Part shown: positions 1 through 8,417 of the stretch, piece by piece
Layout: each line of letters starts with the position of its first letter
Position numbering within the stretch: position 1 is the first letter of the stretch
Assembly: GCF_002157855.1 (NCBI RefSeq)
Contig: NZ_CP020880.1
Location: 3,906,001 to 3,970,000, forward strand
DNA from: Sutcliffiella horikoshii
GTDB lineage: Bacteria > Bacillota > Bacilli > Bacillales > Bacillaceae_I
DNA: 64,000 bases
Direction: 5' to 3'
Translations under genes and position numbers: made by a program
The notes under the pieces: generated by a model
Seen by the model: the letters and a program-made list of their open reading frames with translations, nothing else
What the model was told of the DNA's origin: nothing
The model's database searches: none

Positions 1-2
1 CT

Positions 3-1250
3 GCTCCACTTTGGGTCGGCGGATTTTTAATAGGTAGTTTATTATTACAGCTTACGATTTCAAAGCTCTTTGTGGTACACCCTACTTGGGATTTCGGTTC
101 ATTGGTTAATGCAGCGAAAAAGTTTATTGATAGCGGTGAGGTAAGTAACTATTTTTCTATTTACCCGAATAATGTATTTTTGTTTTGCATACTGGTGATT
201 GTTGGGAAGATTTTCACTCCTGATCTTATAACCTATATGCTTTTTAATAGTTTCATTATCCTTATTAGTCAATATTTAATTTACCGCATCGCCACTAAAG
301 TAGCCGGGAAAACAGCTGGAATGATTAGTATAGCTGTAAGTGTATTGTTTTTCCCATATATCTTTTTTGCTCCGATTGTTTATACAGATACCATTTCACT
401 TATTTTTTTATTACTTCCTTTAAATCTGCTTATCGATAAAAATGGTAGATTTAAAAATAATATCTATATTATTTTAGCAGCATCGGTAGTATTTGCTTTT
501 GGTATGTTGCTTAAAGGTTCTCTTATTATTTTTGTCATTGCGTTTGGAATTACTTTGTTACTCTCTATGAAAGGTTGGAAAAAAGTATATTTTATAGTTC
601 CTTTCATAGTCCTTTTCGTGATAAAAACATTATTTAATGTTTCTCTTTATCAGTTGGATATTCTAGATAAGGAGCAGCAGAAGAAGACCAGTTTTCCTGT
701 TTCACATTGGCTTGTCATGGCACAAAATAAGGATAGGTTAGGAAAATTTTCTGAAAACGATGTGAAATGGACACTAAAACTTTTGGCAGAACGCCACAGA
801 AGTGAAGTGTCAGAGATTCATTATGAAGAGTTGAAACAACGTATTGGTGATAAAGGTGTTTATGGGAACTTGATGTTTAATTTAGAGAAGATTAAGCATA
901 CATGGACAGATGGAACTTATTATTCTTTGAACAAATTAAGAAGGCATCCACTCGAACCTGAGAATTTTCAGAGATTGGTTGATTATAAGTCTGGTGAATT
1001 GCTGCAAGGGTTCGCCAGGGTGCAACACTTGATTCTTTTAATGGGGTTACTCTTTGTTGTTCCTTTACTGAAAGAAAAGAAGACATTCGTGACATTTTGT
1101 ATGTTGGCAATCATCGGATACTTCTTTTTCTTCCTATTATGGGAGACAAGGTCAAGGTACCTTGTAAGTGTCACCCCTCTAATCATTTTGTTAAGCAGCA
1201 TGGCGTATTTCAGAGTAAAAGGAGATTCGATAGATGAAAAGACTCCTTAA
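3..1250 (+). CDS. Membrane GT-C type glycosyltransferase, 5' end outside window
   Basis: The reading frame is open from base 3, so the gene starts upstream of the window and the GTG at 72 is internal. The visible 415 residues are very hydrophobic, with about nine membrane segments, then a charged loop (about residues 200-310) and two more membrane helices near the C-terminus. This is the layout of GT39/GT-C enzymes that take sugars from a polyprenyl phosphate on the outer face of the membrane. The next two genes encode a GtrA flippase and a GtrB-like synthase, which together make a three-component glycosylation module (known for serotype conversion and teichoic acid decoration). Its 3' end overlaps the gtrA-like gene by 17 bp, so the two are probably co-translated. 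The acceptor is unknown. Confidence 0.75.
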   Translation, partial: APLWVGGFLIGSLLLQLTISKLFVVHPTWDFGSLVNAAKKFIDSGEVSNYFSIYPNNVFLFCILVIVGKIFTPDLITYMLFNSFIILISQYLIYRIATKVAGKTAGMISIAVSVLFFPYIFFAPIVYTDTISLIFLLLPLNLLIDKNGRFKNNIYIILAASVVFAFGMLLKGSLIIFVIAFGITLLLSMKGWKKVYFIVPFIVLFVIKTLFNVSLYQLDILDKEQQKKTSFPVSHWLVMAQNKDRLGKFSENDVKWTLKLLAERHRSEVSEIHYEELKQRIGDKGVYGNLMFNLEKIKHTWTDGTYYSLNKLRRHPLEPENFQRLVDYKSGELLQGFARVQHLILLMGLLFVVPLLKEKKTFVTFCMLAIIGYFFFFLLWETRSRYLVSVTPLIILLSSMAYFRVKGDSIDEKTP

Positions 1251-1614
1251 ATTTGGAACTGTTGGGGTATTCAATACGCTTATTACATTTGCCAGCTTTA
1301 CCATCCTTTATTATTTGGGATTAAATTATTTGGTGTCGAATGTTATTGGCTATTGTTTAGGTATCGTGAACAGTTATTATTGGAATAAAAAATGGGTGTT
1401 TAAAGATAGCCGGAAAAGGGCCAGCATATTTTATAAATTTATTGCGGTAAACGTGCTGACTCTTGGAATTCAGACCTTATTTCTTTTCTTATTAGTTAAT
1501 AAATTGGGACTTCAACCGGTCTTGGCAAATTTAGGTTCTATTGGAGCAAGCTTATTTATTAATTACTTTTTAAATGCAAAATGGACGTTCTTTCAAGAAC
1601 AGAACGTCAGATAG
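1234..1614 (+). CDS. GtrA family membrane protein, putative lipid-linked sugar flippase
   Basis: The protein has 126 residues with four hydrophobic segments and the family pattern: an early GTVGVFNT motif, a YYWNKKWVF stretch after helix 2, and a closing NYFLNAKWTF motif. GtrA proteins are thought to flip bactoprenyl-linked glucose or a similar sugar across the membrane. The ATG follows AAAAGGAG at a good distance and lies inside the upstream glycosyltransferase gene, so the start is well supported. The gtrB-like gene begins 12 bp downstream, so all three genes form one operon. Confidence 0.88.
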   Translation: MKRLLKFGTVGVFNTLITFASFTILYYLGLNYLVSNVIGYCLGIVNSYYWNKKWVFKDSRKRASIFYKFIAVNVLTLGIQTLFLFLLVNKLGLQPVLANLGSIGASLFINYFLNAKWTFFQEQNVR

Positions 1615-1625
1615 TGGAGGTTACT

Positions 1626-2600
1626 ATGCGAGAATTAATTTCAATTGTTGTACCTATGTATTTTGAAGAAGAGGTCGCACAGGAGTGTTATAACAGACTA
1701 AAGGGTGTTATGGATGCCGAAAATATTCGTTATGAATTCATTTTCATCAATGATGGAAGCACAGATCGAACGCTAGACATTTTAAGTGACATTGCAAGTA
1801 AGGATCCTCATGCGAAAGTCGTCAATTTCGCGCGTAATTTCGGCCATCAAACAGCGGTTACCGCGGGAATCGATTATGCCAATGGTGATGCTATCGTAAT
1901 TATCGATGCTGATTTGCAGGATCCCCCTGAGGTTATCCCAACTCTTATTGAAAAATGGCGTGAAGGATTCGATGTTGTTTATGCCAAAAGGAAAAAACGT
2001 ACTGGAGAAACGAAATTCAAATTACTAACAGCGAAATATTTCTATAAATTCTTGAATTATATGTCAGATATTGATATCCCTAAAGATACAGGAGACTTTC
2101 GTTTAATCGACCGAAAAGTTGCGGATGTGTTTAAGCAGATGACCGAGAGAAATAGGTTCGTGCGTGGCATGTTTTCTTGGATCGGTTTTAAACAAACATT
2201 TATAGAATATGAACGTGACGAAAGATTTGCCGGTGAAACAAAGTACCCATTAAAGAAGATGATCAAATTTGCGTCTGATGGGATCATTGCCTTCTCCACC
2301 AAGCCTTTGAAAATAGTCATGTCACTTGGCTTCTTTTCCGTCCTCGTTTCCTTCGGGGTTTTGGTATATGCCATTTTAGTTAAGCTATTTGGTCAGGAAG
2401 TAGAAGCTGGTTGGGCTTCCATCATGGTCGCAATCACCTTTTTTAGTGGCATTCAGCTTCTAGGCATGGGAATCGTGGGCGAATATATTGCGAGAATTTA
2501 TGATGAAAGCAAAAATAGACCTATTTATATTGTTAGAGACACAGTGAATTTAAACGGACATGATACATCAGAAGTTAAACAGACTGTTGTGCCAAAATAA
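1626..2600 (+). CDS. GtrB-like polyprenyl-phosphate sugar synthase (GT2)
   Basis: This family transfers a sugar from a nucleotide donor to undecaprenyl phosphate on the cytoplasmic side. The N-terminal GT2 fold starts with SIVVPMYFEEE, followed by NDGSTDRT and the metal-binding IDADLQDPP motif. The C-terminal third has two membrane helices (about residues 225-285), as in CsbB, YkcC and GtrB proteins. I place the start at ATG 1626 because GTGGAGG lies seven bases upstream; an in-frame ATG at 1581 lies within gtrA and has no site. At 325 residues it is full length. It ends the glycosylation operon, and a strong terminator follows. Confidence 0.9.
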   Translation: MRELISIVVPMYFEEEVAQECYNRLKGVMDAENIRYEFIFINDGSTDRTLDILSDIASKDPHAKVVNFARNFGHQTAVTAGIDYANGDAIVIIDADLQDPPEVIPTLIEKWREGFDVVYAKRKKRTGETKFKLLTAKYFYKFLNYMSDIDIPKDTGDFRLIDRKVADVFKQMTERNRFVRGMFSWIGFKQTFIEYERDERFAGETKYPLKKMIKFASDGIIAFSTKPLKIVMSLGFFSVLVSFGVLVYAILVKLFGQEVEAGWASIMVAITFFSGIQLLGMGIVGEYIARIYDESKNRPIYIVRDTVNLNGHDTSEVKQTVVPK

Positions 2601-2608
2601 ATGCTGAA

Positions 2609-2648
2609 GGCACCACTAGTAGAGAAATACTAGTGGTGCCCTTTTTTA
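2609..2648 (+). terminator. Rho-independent terminator of the glycosylation operon
   Basis: A perfect 13-bp stem (2609-2621 with 2628-2640, arm GGCACCACTAGTA) closes a six-base loop and is followed by CTTTTTTATT. It starts nine bases after the gtrB-like stop codon. Confidence 0.93.
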
Positions 2649-2762
2649 TTAAATTATGAAAAAAAAAATTGGGCCAAGAATATCGGAAACTCCATATTTA
2701 TAGCAGATATACCCCTTGCCAAAAGACCACAAAACCTTCATATTAAAAGAAGGAGGTGCGAT

Positions 2763-3473
2763 ATGCGAAACGATATTCAACCTAATGAACGGGCATATTC
2801 GACCAAGGAAGTAGCGGAAGAAGTGGGGATTGCCACCCCTACTGTACGGAAGTATGGACAGATACTAGAGCGGAATGGGTACGAGTTTTTAAAGGATGGA
2901 GACAGGCGTATTTTTGTTGAATCGGATGTTAAAGCGCTTGTAGCGCTGCGCGATACGGACAAGCCTCTCGATAGCACGGCTCGCGATATAGTGGAGCAAC
3001 AAAAAGAGCGTTTGGAAAACACATCGCAGACAGACATAGCGCTACCCGATACAGCCGAAACGTTACCAACGGATCCAAACCAGATTAAAGAAGCCTTTAA
3101 ATACTTAGTGAATGAACTTGCTGCAGCACGAGAGATGAATATACAACTTAAAAACGATATGACACATATCAAAACAACGGTCTCTCAGCTTCAACAGGAC
3201 CATCATTTCATTAGTTCCAGCATCGGAAATACGGCACAAAAAACGAATAACAAGATTGAGAAATTAACAGAGCAACAAAGAGAACACTATGAAACTCTTT
3301 TGGAGCAGGAAAGAGAAAGAACAGAACTTTTACAAGAAGAAATACAAAAGATGCGCGACGAACAGAAAAAAGAATGGGTATCTCAGAATGATTTTAATAA
3401 ACGATTAGAAGAAGAGATGCAAAAGCGAGATGGCGGCAATTGGGCTTGGTTGTTTTCCCTTTTTAAAAAATAA
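2763..3473 (+). CDS. MerR-like HTH coiled-coil protein (DUF3967-like)
   Basis: Residues about 10-60 form a MerR/RacA-type winged HTH (YSTKEVAEEVGIATPTVRKY, then a DGDRRIF wing). Residues about 105-215 are a long charged coiled coil, and the tail ends in an aromatic WAWLFSLFKK segment. This resembles the DUF3967 group often seen on Bacillus plasmids and, more loosely, RacA, which binds DNA through such an HTH and anchors it through a coiled coil. I infer a DNA-binding, possibly DNA-organising role; no partner gene is adjacent. AGGAGGTG precedes the ATG. Two TATCG-N5-CGATA palindromes lie just downstream and may be its binding sites. Confidence 0.7.
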   Translation: MRNDIQPNERAYSTKEVAEEVGIATPTVRKYGQILERNGYEFLKDGDRRIFVESDVKALVALRDTDKPLDSTARDIVEQQKERLENTSQTDIALPDTAETLPTDPNQIKEAFKYLVNELAAAREMNIQLKNDMTHIKTTVSQLQQDHHFISSSIGNTAQKTNNKIEKLTEQQREHYETLLEQERERTELLQEEIQKMRDEQKKEWVSQNDFNKRLEEEMQKRDGGNWAWLFSLFKK

Positions 3474-3511
3474 ACACTCATAGGGAACATTTGGTATCCT
3501 TTATAGCAGCG

Positions 3512-3602
3512 TATCGGCGGGCGATATGCCTGTAGTAGAAGTTTCTAATACCCTTTGGGGCTAATACATATTGAATTATATCTACTATATCGGTGCACGA
3601 TA
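3512..3602. promoter_or_regulatory. Pair of TATCG-N5-CGATA inverted repeats
   Basis: Two palindromes of identical design lie 76 bp apart, just after the MerR-like gene: 3512-3526 (TATCG GCGGG CGATA) and 3588-3602 (TATCG GTGCA CGATA, extending to 17 bp with ATATCG/CGATAT). The conserved arms and spacer length suggest sites for a dimeric DNA-binding protein. The adjacent HTH protein is the obvious candidate, but that link is inference. Confidence 0.45.
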
Positions 3603-3621
3603 TGATATGAAAATTCGATAG

Positions 3622-3668
3622 AAAAACCGTCTATGATACAGTAAATGCTATCATAGGCGGTTTTTTCG
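3622..3668 (+). terminator. Terminator after the MerR-like gene
   Basis: AACCGTCTATGATA pairs with TATCATAGGCGGTT around a ten-base loop, followed by TTTTTT. It lies about 150 bp after the stop codon and beyond the two palindromes, so those would be inside the transcript. Confidence 0.8.
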
Positions 3669-3813
3669 AAATTTAAGGATTTTTATGTCAAACCTTGATC
3701 TTTCCCACTATTATAATTCTACAATTTCCCGAGAAATATCTTTAATTTTCGTATTTTCAACACAGTTTATCGACATTATTTCCTTTAGCATCTTCTATTT
3801 CAGAGCAAACATG

Positions 3814-5307
3814 TCACCACAACATAATCTCCCTCTCATTTTCATACCATTTTGTAACGCTTGTGATATCTAGTTGATAGTTAGTTATGCTATTAGGCAT
3901 GTTTGTATGGATGATGAAGGTACCATCATTGGTGACCGTTGTATTTATATCTTCTTTGGCAACCCATTCCTTGTCGCTACTAACTTCCACTATGAAGCTT
4001 TCCAGTTTACTAATTGTTGTTTTACCGATTATGGACACCACCTTGGAATTTGTTGTATTCTCTTCGACTGTAACAGATTCAATGGTCCATCCATTCTTAT
4101 CTGTTTTCTCCATACCTTCAGTCAAAGCAAACTGAGTATTTTCTGGTTCTTCTAATCTAAAACCTTCTAATCTTAAAGTCAGCGCTTCACTACGAGGCAA
4201 ACTTTCTGTAACATCCATACCTTTTACTCGGTTTGCAAAGTCATAATCAAAAATAAAAGACTCTCCCATATGGGATTCAAGATTTACACCATCAATCAAT
4301 AATTCCTCACCTGCACTATTCAAAATGCTAAGCTCAGGCATAATCATTGGTGTTAACTCTTCATTATCTCGCGCTTTCATTATTTCTTTAAGCTGATCCC
4401 TTTTGTCCTTTGTATACTCCGCATAAAATTGCAATTTGTGCGCATTGGTGGAAAGCTCCCACTCTATTGGACCTGCATTAAAATCATCATACATAAAATC
4501 AATATTATATGAGTTGCTTTTAGTAAGTTTCTTTGCCTCTGTAACATCAATTGGAATTTCTAGCTTCCACTCTCCTTCTTGCATGAATAAATCTTTGAAT
4601 TCAATCTGAGCTCGAAACGTATCAGGAAGAGGAAGTTCATCATTTTTAGCAGGCTTGATCACGACTGAGTTTTGCGTCCAACCATTGCTACCTAAAGAAA
4701 CTTCACTTTGAGGCAACTCCTGTCCATTTAAATCCACTATCTTCCCGCTCGGCGGCAAGCTCTCATAGTCATCCCCTACCTGACTTAAATGATTGACATT
4801 AAGTTTCTTTAAAAAATCTTCTAACACCGCTTCCTCGGGTTTTAATCTATAAAAAACTTCTATTTTCAGTGGACTTGCTCTTACATCCGTCACTTCCAGC
4901 AGTACTCCTTCATCCTCTACTGAATACAGCTCTTCCTTTTCTTCTTGTACTACAGGAGTCTCCGAATTTCCTGTATCGCTTTTCTCCATGTCACTTAAAA
5001 AGGATGCACCTAAACCAAATGCGAGGACAATACTTGCCGCAGTCAGCAATTGATAGGGCCAGTTCCATTTTTTCTTTTTTGGCTGATAAGGTTCAAGTTT
5101 GCTTAACACTTCGTCGTCAAATTCAGAGGGCAGCACAGGTGATTGAATGGCTGCTTGTAAAAAAGCATCCTCTTTCTGGAGTGCGGTCACCACTTCGCGA
5201 CACGATGGGCAAAACTCCAAGTGTTTTTCCACATGCTTCTTTTCCTCCTGAGACAGCACATCATCATCCACATAAGCAGCCAGCTGATTAAATTCGAAAC
5301 ATTTCAT
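3814..5307 (-). CDS. Membrane anti-sigma factor with zf-HC2 and DUF4179-like region
   Basis: The N-terminus carries a zinc-binding anti-sigma motif, H29-x3-C33-x2-C36, that would hold the sigma factor. A membrane helix follows at about 87-104, then a large extracytoplasmic part of nearly 400 residues of the DUF4179 type. This is the architecture of membrane anti-sigma factors controlling ECF sigma factors in Bacillus. I choose ATG 5307, eight bases after GGAAGGTGG; a GTG at 5319 sits inside that site. The gene overlaps the end of the sigma factor gene by 20 bp, so the pair is translationally coupled. The signal sensed is unknown. Confidence 0.85.
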   Translation of the reverse strand: MKCFEFNQLAAYVDDDVLSQEEKKHVEKHLEFCPSCREVVTALQKEDAFLQAAIQSPVLPSEFDDEVLSKLEPYQPKKKKWNWPYQLLTAASIVLAFGLGASFLSDMEKSDTGNSETPVVQEEKEELYSVEDEGVLLEVTDVRASPLKIEVFYRLKPEEAVLEDFLKKLNVNHLSQVGDDYESLPPSGKIVDLNGQELPQSEVSLGSNGWTQNSVVIKPAKNDELPLPDTFRAQIEFKDLFMQEGEWKLEIPIDVTEAKKLTKSNSYNIDFMYDDFNAGPIEWELSTNAHKLQFYAEYTKDKRDQLKEIMKARDNEELTPMIMPELSILNSAGEELLIDGVNLESHMGESFIFDYDFANRVKGMDVTESLPRSEALTLRLEGFRLEEPENTQFALTEGMEKTDKNGWTIESVTVEENTTNSKVVSIIGKTTISKLESFIVEVSSDKEWVAKEDINTTVTNDGTFIIHTNMPNSITNYQLDITSVTKWYENEREIMLW

Positions 5308-5854
5308 GAAAATAGCCACCTTCCTCGCGTTTCAACTTTTCCCTCAAGCGATTTTTTGCCCGGTGAATTCTGTTGGCAACTGTGTGTACGGGTATGTCCA
5401 GCACTTCTCCAATTTCCTCATAACTCAAGTCGTTCGTATATTTCAGAAGGACAATGAGGCGATCCTCTTTTTTTAATGTGGCCAATAGGTTTTCCAACTG
5501 CCTGTATTTTTCTTTTTGAAGATAAACGACTTCCGGGGTTAGACTCCCGCCACCAGTTTCATCCGAGTACTCCACCGTTTCTACTTTCTTTTTGCGAAAA
5601 GTATCCATGCAATGATTGACCGAAACCCGGTACAGCCAGCTTGCAAAGGTCCCCTTTCGGTCATATTTATCAAGCTGCCCATACACTTTGATAAAGCACT
5701 CCTGTACAAGATCCTTCGCGTCCTCCGGATTTTTTACCATCCGAAGCACTATCGCAAAAATCCTATTCTTATATCGATTTATAATAAATGCAAACGCCTG
5801 CTTATTCCCGGCAAGCACCTGCTCCACAAAATAAAGATCATCTTGTTGTTCCAC
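5288..5854 (-). CDS. ECF RNA polymerase sigma factor
   Basis: The protein has 188 residues with sigma-70 region 2 (about 23-90, including KDLVQECFIKVY and the FASWLYRVSVN motif) and region 4 (about 125-175, with a helix-turn-helix YEEIGEVLDIPVHTVANRIHRA). No region 1 or 3 is present, which defines the ECF group. It starts at GTG behind AAGGGGGATGA. An ECF-type promoter lies directly upstream, suggesting positive autoregulation, and the next gene encodes its membrane anti-sigma factor. I cannot assign it to SigW, SigV, SigX or SigM with certainty. Confidence 0.92.
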   Translation of the reverse strand: MEQQDDLYFVEQVLAGNKQAFAFIINRYKNRIFAIVLRMVKNPEDAKDLVQECFIKVYGQLDKYDRKGTFASWLYRVSVNHCMDTFRKKKVETVEYSDETGGGSLTPEVVYLQKEKYRQLENLLATLKKEDRLIVLLKYTNDLSYEEIGEVLDIPVHTVANRIHRAKNRLREKLKREEGGYFHEMFRI

Positions 5855-5880
5855 AAGCTCATCCCCCTTACCTACTCAGT

Positions 5881-5909
5881 ATAACGTAATGGAAGACGAG
5901 AAAATTTCA
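5881..5909 (-). promoter_or_regulatory. ECF-type promoter of the sigma/anti-sigma operon
   Basis: On the minus strand TGAAAT (5909-5904) is followed after 17 bases by CGTTAT (5886-5881), matching the TGAAAY-N16/17-CGT form of ECF promoters. It lies 27 bp before the sigma factor start. No sigma-A -35/-10 pair of comparable quality was seen there. Confidence 0.65.
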
Positions 5910-5950
5910 GGAAAAGAAAAAGAATTCTGGGTTGTAGGGACAAAGATGTA

Positions 5951-5993
5951 CAAAAAAAGTAGCACGCGGTTAACTTGTTTAACCTCGGGCTAC
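5951..5993 (-). terminator. Terminator after the thioredoxin-like gene
   Basis: The minus strand has a GTAGC...GAGGTTAA arm and a TTAACCGCG...GCTAC arm, followed by seven T. It lies 10 bp after the stop of the minus-strand gene ending at 6003. Confidence 0.85.
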
Positions 5994-6002
5994 CTAAATC
6001 TA

Positions 6003-6566
6003 CTATTTCTTTTCCATTATGTTCGTTAATGTATTCTTAAAACTATCATATACGTAGGTCCAAAGGATTTCCTCGCTCATATATCTCTCCCTTAAAGTAG
6101 CAATGATTTCCTTCTGCTTTTCTGCAAAAGTAGGATCTTCCTTTGGTGGCAACGCACCGCGGAGTTCATCCACGATTTGTTGTACTTCAGGTGCACGCGG
6201 TCCCCATTTCCCTAGAAGCTCTCCTTGTTCGTTCAAGATCAAAATCATCGGTATTGCTCGTCCTCCATTTGTTAGATGGCGGTCAATCAGGGTCGTATCA
6301 GCATCTCTTAAAGCAACACGGAATTCAATATCTGCAGCCTCAGCCAGCTTACGAATCACTGGATTGATCATCATGGCGTCGCCGCACCAGTCTTCTGTAA
6401 TGGTTAGGAAGTGCAGAGACTGAGTTTCCAACTTTTCTACCAATCCATCATCGGGCAATCGGAAGTTATCGTAAACAGTAAAGCTTTCTTCTTTTAATGT
6501 ACTCATTTCATTCATGTATGTTTGAATGGATTTTCCTTCTTGGAAAAATTGTTGTTCGGTTTTCAT
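6003..6566 (-). CDS. Thioredoxin-like protein with a WCGD motif
   Basis: The thioredoxin fold spans about residues 40-140: a TITEDWCGDA active-site strand, and a cis-proline loop at RAIPMILIL. The usual CxxC is reduced to a single cysteine (WCGD), as in the Thioredoxin_9 group found across Bacillus. It is therefore unlikely to be a classic dithiol reductase and may act in mixed-disulfide or bacillithiol chemistry (inference). The C-terminal 50 residues are helical and charged. It stands alone: its own terminator follows, and AGGAGGGTTTC lies ahead of the start. Confidence 0.85.
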   Translation of the reverse strand: MKTEQQFFQEGKSIQTYMNEMSTLKEESFTVYDNFRLPDDGLVEKLETQSLHFLTITEDWCGDAMMINPVIRKLAEAADIEFRVALRDADTTLIDRHLTNGGRAIPMILILNEQGELLGKWGPRAPEVQQIVDELRGALPPKEDPTFAEKQKEIIATLRERYMSEEILWTYVYDSFKNTLTNIMEKK

Positions 6567-6665
6567 AGTGAAACCCTCCTCAATATAAGTTAAGCCTCAT
6601 ATATATCATAATTAAAGTAAGTGGTAGTCCATTATAAATATTTTACTGCATTTGCTGTCATTCTT

Positions 6666-6965
6666 CTAATCTTCCGGTTCCCAAAAGGCAATATCATCCC
6701 CTGGCATGGCAACCACTAACCATCCTTCTCCATCATCATCTCCAGCTTGCCAGCACTCGTAATGATCATGATGTCCGTTAACGTACAAGGTTTTTTCGTC
6801 TTCAAAATGAATAAGAAGGTGTGGCTCCCTTTCCCCTAAGGACACATTGACCACTTTTTTTCTCCTCAGTTCGATAATATATTGGTACATTTCTTCTTCT
6901 GAAATTGTCGGGATTTCCTGATTGTACACCGGTTCCACTGTAAACACCGCCCACTCACTTTCCAT
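6666..6965 (-). CDS. Hypothetical 99-aa acidic protein
   Basis: I do not recognise this protein. It is strongly acidic, has no signal peptide or membrane helix, and is rich in tryptophan near the C-terminus (ECWQAGDDDGEGW and FWEPED). A strand-rich middle (PHLLIHFEDEKTLYVNGHH) suggests a small alpha/beta fold of the kind seen in immunity-type proteins, but that is only an impression. The ATG follows a poor ribosome binding site. Codon use and an uninterrupted frame support a real gene. Confidence 0.6.
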   Translation of the reverse strand: MESEWAVFTVEPVYNQEIPTISEEEMYQYIIELRRKKVVNVSLGEREPHLLIHFEDEKTLYVNGHHDHYECWQAGDDDGEGWLVVAMPGDDIAFWEPED

Positions 6966-7222
6966 GTTTACCCAAAGAGTAAATGGTTTTTGTTCTAAAG
7001 GCTGTAGATGAATAAAGCGAATCTTTATTTATCCAGGGCCAATTCCAAATTCTAATCCATATAAACGACTACCAACACTGGTGATGAGTATTTTTGAAAA
7101 AACATTCTGCATTTGTTGCAGAGAAAGCGGGAAGCAAGAATGAAAAAGGAAGCCATATTGAGAATCATTTTGTACAAGGGAGCTTTTGATTAGATAGTTG
7201 AGGGGATTTTTTAAGCGGAAAT

Positions 7223-7283
7223 CGAACCTTTTTGTATACTTCAGAGGTTTTTGGTGTAGTTCAGCGACCTTTTTGGATAATTC
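7223..7283. repeat. Degenerate ~21-bp repeat, three units
   Basis: Between 6966 and 7446, a stretch without a gene, a unit of about 21 bp with core (C/G)TTTTTGxATAxTTC recurs three times, with TTTTTG at 7229, 7248 and 7270. The first unit, CTTTTTGTATACTT, closely matches a unit of the cleaner array at 12011-12094, so the two arrays look related. The rest of this gap holds only the palindrome at 7392. Confidence 0.5.
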
Positions 7284-7391
7284 TCCTCACTACTTGAATA
7301 CTTACTCCTTCCTTCATATATATGGTTTCCGTCCTTTAAGGAAGGAGAATCATTAGAGTACGGGAACATTTATTCGGTTCGCTAAATACTT

Positions 7392-7415
7392 GAAGGGATA
7401 CCTAGGTATCCCTTC
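7392..7415. terminator. Perfect 24-bp palindrome 3' of the AHSA1 gene
   Basis: The arms GAAGGGATACCT and AGGTATCCCTTC are exact complements with no loop. It lies 32 bp after the stop of the minus-strand AHSA1 gene. No T-run follows on either strand, so it could be a weak terminator, an mRNA 3' end stabiliser or a protein site. Confidence 0.45.
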
Positions 7416-7446
7416 ATTCTCAGTGGTTCTTCCAAAATATATTCTC

Positions 7447-7953
7447 TTAACGAGACGAAACATGCTCTTCCAAACGATCCCAAGTTTCTTTAATGCCATG
7501 CTCCATTCCCATTTCCAACACCGTTTTCAAAGCTTCTGGAGATTCATACTCTGCGCGATTTACAAGCTTTGTCTTGCCGTCATGCTCCTCAAACGACAAT
7601 GTGGATAATGTTGCAGGCATTTCCGAAGACTCATTGCCTTCTGCATCTGAAAAATAATCGATGTATTCGATTTTTTCATTTGGAACAATTTTTTTGTAAA
7701 CTGCTTTTCCCCAAGATTCAAAGCCAAAAAAGTCGCCTTGGCTCTCATCCACACATTTCATGCAATAATGCCAAACGCCACCTTCTCTAAAGTCCAGATC
7801 GCAAACTGTCAGCTCCCAGCCACGTGGTCCCCACCATTGCCTTAGATGCTCTGCTTCTGAAAAAGCTTTAAATAATACGTCTTTAGGGGCATTGAATTCA
7901 CGCTCTAAAACAAGTACGTTTCCTTCCACTTTTGAGATCATTTTGGTTGTCAT
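7447..7953 (-). CDS. SRPBCC/AHSA1 family protein
   Basis: This is a START-like AHSA1 domain: it begins with a strand followed by REFNAPKDVLFKAFSEAEHLRQWWGP, the family signature, and ends with a long helix (ESPEALKTVLEMGMEHGIKETWDRLEEHV) that closes the ligand cavity. Such proteins bind hydrophobic ligands or act as stress-linked co-chaperones; the substrate is not predictable. I choose ATG 7953 because GGAGG lies eight bases upstream; the open frame extends upstream to 8037 without a better site. It is a single gene of 168 residues. Confidence 0.85.
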   Translation of the reverse strand: MTTKMISKVEGNVLVLEREFNAPKDVLFKAFSEAEHLRQWWGPRGWELTVCDLDFREGGVWHYCMKCVDESQGDFFGFESWGKAVYKKIVPNEKIEYIDYFSDAEGNESSEMPATLSTLSFEEHDGKTKLVNRAEYESPEALKTVLEMGMEHGIKETWDRLEEHVSSR

Positions 7954-8075
7954 ATAACGGTCCTCCATCAATTTTGGCATAACGCTACATGAAGAACGGC
8001 ATATAAGAGGTGGTTTGTCCAAACCTTTCCCCCTCATATCGGCATTTCTTCTCCCTAACTATTCGGCACCGCTCT

Positions 8076-8291
8076 TTAATATCCTTCTTTTTCAAATGCA
8101 TCCAAAAGCCAAATGGCAAGATAGCAGTTCCCGGTGACACCAAACCGCTCTCTATCCTCCTTCATCTGTGATACAGAACGCTGTTTTGGCTTGTTTACTT
8201 GAGCATGATACACCCACAATTTTGTCAAAGTTTCCATCGGAAAAGTCGAAAATTTGTCCCAGATGGAACGGATATAGATTGGTGGCTGCAT
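8076..8291 (-). CDS. Hypothetical 71-aa protein, possibly a truncated gene
   Basis: I do not recognise the family. The protein ends abruptly in GNCYLAIWLLDAFEKEGY, which looks like the start of a folded domain rather than a natural end. In the next frame the sequence stays open for about 30 more codons after the stop. This suggests a frameshifted or truncated remnant of a longer protein. A pyrimidine-rich region with AGGACAGG lies upstream of the ATG. Confidence 0.4.
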   Translation of the reverse strand: MQPPIYIRSIWDKFSTFPMETLTKLWVYHAQVNKPKQRSVSQMKEDRERFGVTGNCYLAIWLLDAFEKEGY

Positions 8292-8375
8292 AGGCTGTAC
8301 ACCTGTCCTTTCTTAAATCAGCTAAGTTCCATTACAATTAATTTAACAAAAACAAGCACTCGAGGAAAATTACAG

Positions 8376-8412
8376 GAATAAAAAAACAGCCCAAAGTTTT
8401 GAACTGTTTTCT
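8376..8412 (-). terminator. Terminator after terC (first copy)
   Basis: On the minus strand AAAACAG and CTGTTTT form a stem around a 14-base loop, and the T-run continues as TTTTTTT. It lies directly after the stop codon at 8418. Confidence 0.7.
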
Positions 8413-8417
8413 TCTGA

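Noticed and set aside
3685-3873. Short plus-strand frame after the terminator at 3622
   Set aside because: Composition is AT-driven and the end overlaps the anti-sigma gene; no ribosome binding site.
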